From contig OU452201.1 of assembly GCA_911728435.2 (NCBI GenBank), positions 3,906,001 to 3,970,000 of the forward strand: DNA of 64,000 nucleotides, in the 5' to 3' direction. Positions 61,368-64,000 of this stretch are shown piece by piece. The translations under genes and the position numbers were made by a program. Below the pieces are notes generated by a model that worked only from the letters and a program-made list of their open reading frames with translations, was not told the DNA's origin and searched no databases. The DNA comes from Apoderus coryli. Lineage: Eukaryota; Arthropoda; Insecta; Coleoptera; Attelabidae. Every line of letters starts with the position of its first letter. Positions within the stretch are counted from its first letter, which is position 1.

Positions 61368-61955
61368 GTAAGTTTCTGTAATGAATGTCCAAACATGCCT
61401 GGGTTTTGATTAACTTGTTTGAACAAATATCATGAATAAATGTTTTATTTTTTTTATTTAAAAAAACCAAGTTTCAACATGTTTATTTTTCTGTTTATTT
61501 TTATGATCTAAGTAAACTAAGGGTATCATTTTCTCACGAAACAAGCCTCCCGAGATATGTACTGACCTGCACATACAATTAAAGTAAATTTAAGTACTAA
61601 TAATAACTATCACCGACAGAATCAACATCCTGAAGAAAATTAGGCGCTAGACTAGACAGCGTTAGCCACATTGCGGAATGGCAACAACGCGGCTGTGAGC
61701 CGTAAACGACATGCAGTTGGGAACTGGTTAGGGCAGGGCAATTGGGCTTGGCGCAATCTCTATTGAGCTAATACAAAAATTAATAAAATTATGTTTATAT
61801 AATAAAAAAATCATGTTGACGCATATTTGGAAACAATGTGATGAATAACAACATCATATAGGTATAACCGCAAATCACAAAAAACTAATGAAATGAAAAA
61901 TATATTAGGTATGGTTGAACAAATAAACAGCAAGTAGGTAGGTATCTGTGTACTA
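61368..61955. other. No gene; GC-rich stretch at 61640-61760
   Basis: 61640-61760 is unusually GC-rich (CGCGGCTGTGAGCCG, GGGAACTGGTTAGGGCAGGG) and may be a relic of a repeat or an exon, but every frame is interrupted. Confidence 0.35.
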
Positions 61956-62043
61956 TTAAAGATGACTCATATTTATTATTTTATTCATTTCATTCCGCAT
62001 TCGAATTAAACGTGACGCCTGAACTTTCACCCATTGTTGAAGT

Positions 62044-62238
62044 TTATACAGGGTGAGGAAAGATTGATGTCTCGTAATACTTATTAGTTTTGATTCCGAA
62101 GGTTCCTGAAGCGTGCCACTGCATGGATGACTCAAAATTGATATCCATATTTTCATCTACAAACAGTCCCATGTTAGCTACAGCTGGGAAGGAAGACAAT
62201 ACATGTTCCGCCGTCTTATTATCATACGCAAGCAGCAT
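62044..62238 (-). pseudogene. Unassigned protein relic with TACAGGGTG end
   Basis: Minus-strand frame MLLAYDNKTAEHVLSSFPAV followed by GLFVDENMDINFESSMQWHA and FGIKTNKYYETSIFPHPV, ending at a TACAGGGTG-type sequence (62047-62055) similar to those at 12.07 and 17.09 kb. The composition is coding-like, so it is probably the C-terminal end of a transposon-encoded protein. I do not recognise the family. Confidence 0.35.
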
Positions 62239-62424
62239 TCGGAATTTTTAGAAACCTTGACAGATGATGATTTAAATGACTGAGTAGGGTATTACCAGGC
62301 ATCAGAGAGGAGATCTAATCATATCCAACAGTTGTTTGGCTCTTGATTTCGTCGTATTAATAAACTCCTTAGAATGTACCAAACTTGGATGGTCTATGTT
62401 TGGAAGTTTTGTTATAATTCATCA

Positions 62425-62645
62425 TCATCATCAGTTCCGAATCAGTTCAGTAGTTATTCGCAGGCGCATTGCTACTATAGCGTCCGCGGGTCACAAAGGT
62501 CAGGATTTTTAGTAATAGAAATTAGTTAGTGTAAGAAAATCCTGAACTGATTCTGAGCTTCAAAAATTAGAAAAAAAAGTATTGCCAGAGCTGGGATTCG
62601 AACTCAAGACCTTACGCATGCGAACCGCAGGCTCTATTAATGACA
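62425..62645 (-). repeat. tRNA-derived SINE-like head and tail
   Basis: Minus strand: a tRNA-like head with B-box-like AGTTCGAATCC (62583-62645) is followed by a body and a (GAT)n-type tail, seen as CATCATCATCATCAG at 62428-62442 on the plus strand. Simple-repeat tails and tRNA heads are typical of SINEs. The head is similar to the one at 22441-22505. Confidence 0.55.
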
Positions 62646-62875
62646 TCACAAAACCCTATACTGAATTGCTACATATATTCTTGTAACAGTACTACCTAAT
62701 TGGTGAAATTTTAAACGCAATTTTCTCCATAATTATGGGGACAAATATCAAAAGTGACCTATCGCTGTAAAGCAGATAAAAAATGCTTTAAAATGATGTA
62801 TCACTCGACCCCTACTGATATATGAAAATTTAGCGGTTGTGTCCGCCCCTATCACAGGGCTTAAGCGATTTCAAC
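62563..62875 (-). repeat. Interspersed repeat, copy 2 (partner at 22.4 kb)
   Basis: Shares with 22422-22745 the blocks GCCAGAGCTGGGATTCGAAC, GGTGAAATTTTAAACGCAAT, AAGCAGATAAAAAATGCTTT and CACTCGACCCCTAC in the same order and orientation. It continues rightward into sequence resembling widespread insect repeats (CAATTGGTTCAAGCG, AATACACACAGAAAGACAGA) up to about 62990. Confidence 0.7.
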
Positions 62876-62999
62876 CAAAAACTAATGGGTTCATCCTAGG
62901 ACTCCCCCAAACTCATATACCAAAATTTAGCTCAATTGGTTCAAGCGTTTAGGTGCTATCGTGGAAGAATACACACAGAAAGACAGACTCCATCTGGAT

Positions 63000-64000
63000 C
63001 TTTATGTCAATTTTTTATTAGCGTATTCACAATAATTCTTTCCCTGTGCGGGAAAAAAAGAGAACTGATGATTGACTGTAATTTTTTGAAACGTCACAAT
63101 AATGGAATGTATGGTACCTCAGTTAGTGAGTCTTTATCATTTTAATTTAAAATCATGAAAAATGCAGGCAAGTTGATAATGGGTTCAACCCATCCGTCGT
63201 AGAGAAGAAATCATAGTGTCATTTTGTAGAGCAGAAAAAGTTGAAGTGATTTTGGTTTTTTTATATCTTTTTATATAGTCAGAAAAAAATAAAAATATAA
63301 TTGGAGTAAGCGGTAAATGTGAGTTTTCTTGGGGGTATAGTCTTAAGCAACAAAGTCCTCAACTATATCCCATAACTTCGGCCAACTTGTACACAATTGT
63401 TTTGCAGTGAAGTCAACTAAACGAAAGTTGACCCCTATATTTTGCAATGATATAATAATTTATCACAACTAGGTACCTACTTATTCTATTTTTGTGAATA
63501 AAAATAAAAACATCCGCATAGTTTACACTTGCGTAAGGATCGCGTCTACATACATACATGCAGGCAGGTATAATATGTCTAAATGTTCTATTTTAAAATT
63601 ATTATAAACCGTTTTTCCACAGTACATAACTTTCATTAAATATAGGTAGGTATACATTATAATAAATATTAACGTTAAATTGCTCGTTTATTTCTTAACA
63701 CTTTGGTGTAGTTTTTGGAAATTAAAAATACTGTTATGTTAGTGGACTGTATGATTTTTCACTTCTTGTATTAAATAAACTCATTTGTAAATAAACAACT
63801 AAATATCTTTAATTTTGATAAAAAAACATATTATAATAGTAAATAAGTGTTGTTATGATGCTTATAGCTTATAGCAAAAAAAGGAATGAATATTATGTTT
63901 ACAATAGGTACACTATTATAGTCTTATAGCTGTGTGAATTGTCTATATGAAGGAAAACACAAAAAGAAAGAGTCACTGTAAACCTTAGAATATGTATAAA
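63000..64000. other. No gene recognised
   Basis: AT-rich DNA to the window end; no exon or repeat end supported. Confidence 0.4.

Overview
The window reads as AT-rich (roughly 70% A+T by eye), repeat-dense nuclear DNA of an arthropod, most likely an insect. Support comes from non-LTR retrotransposon remnants of types common in insects, mariner, P-superfamily and Harbinger relics, a THAP pseudogene with a 76-nt spliceosomal intron, and pervasive TAGGTAGG/CCTACCTA runs of the kind seen in aphid and moth genomes. I cannot fix the order. No bacterial operon, CRISPR array, intact host gene or viral gene is visible. The window looks like intron or intergenic DNA colonised by transposable elements, with only two short, well-spliced candidate host exons (56844-56958 minus, 61277-61367 plus) and three promoter-like patches (about 8.75 kb, 51.1 kb and 60.7 kb).

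Layout. 1-8.7 kb: unique-looking AT-rich DNA with TAGG-type simple repeats. 9.8-11.5 kb: a P-superfamily DNA transposon with an 8-bp target duplication, long imperfect inverted ends and a broken THAP-domain gene. 12.7-18.9 kb: mariner relics, several LINE fragments, and a CACTG-ended element (14.7-16.4 kb) carrying a 65-bp tandem repeat. 19.7-20.1 kb: an array of six stem-loops sharing an 18-nt loop, whose stems change by compensatory substitution; I judge this the most interesting object here. 20.8-25.6 kb: a MITE, an 18S rRNA fragment, a tRNA-derived repeat, a hairpin element with a hammerhead motif, and a Harbinger element inserted into a reverse-transcriptase (RT) relic. 26.3-27.3 kb: a long inverted-repeat element with a hammerhead ribozyme motif in each arm. 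29.7-31.0 kb: a perfect 219-bp tandem duplication and a LINE 3' end. 32.9-34.9 kb: a LINE nested in a CACGG-ended element. 36.5-37.4 kb: an RTE-type LINE. 38.1-39.4 kb: a fold-back transposon. 40.4-43.4 kb: two LINE 3' ends. 44.1-45.3 kb: a complete but dead DD41D mariner. 46.4-46.8 kb: another hammerhead-bearing hairpin. 49-57 kb: LINE, mariner and transposon-protein relics. 57-64 kb: mostly unique DNA plus a second copy of the tRNA-derived repeat.

How the parts relate. Almost all coding sequence is from selfish elements, and every copy examined is truncated, frameshifted or interrupted, so nothing here looks able to move by itself. Several insertions are nested and can be ordered in time: Harbinger into an RT relic, a LINE into a CACGG-ended element, LINEs into a mariner and into a CACTG-ended element. 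Five loci scattered through the window share a hammerhead-ribozyme layout; hammerheads are established components of Penelope-like retroelements, which fits three of them lying in elements with inverted arms.
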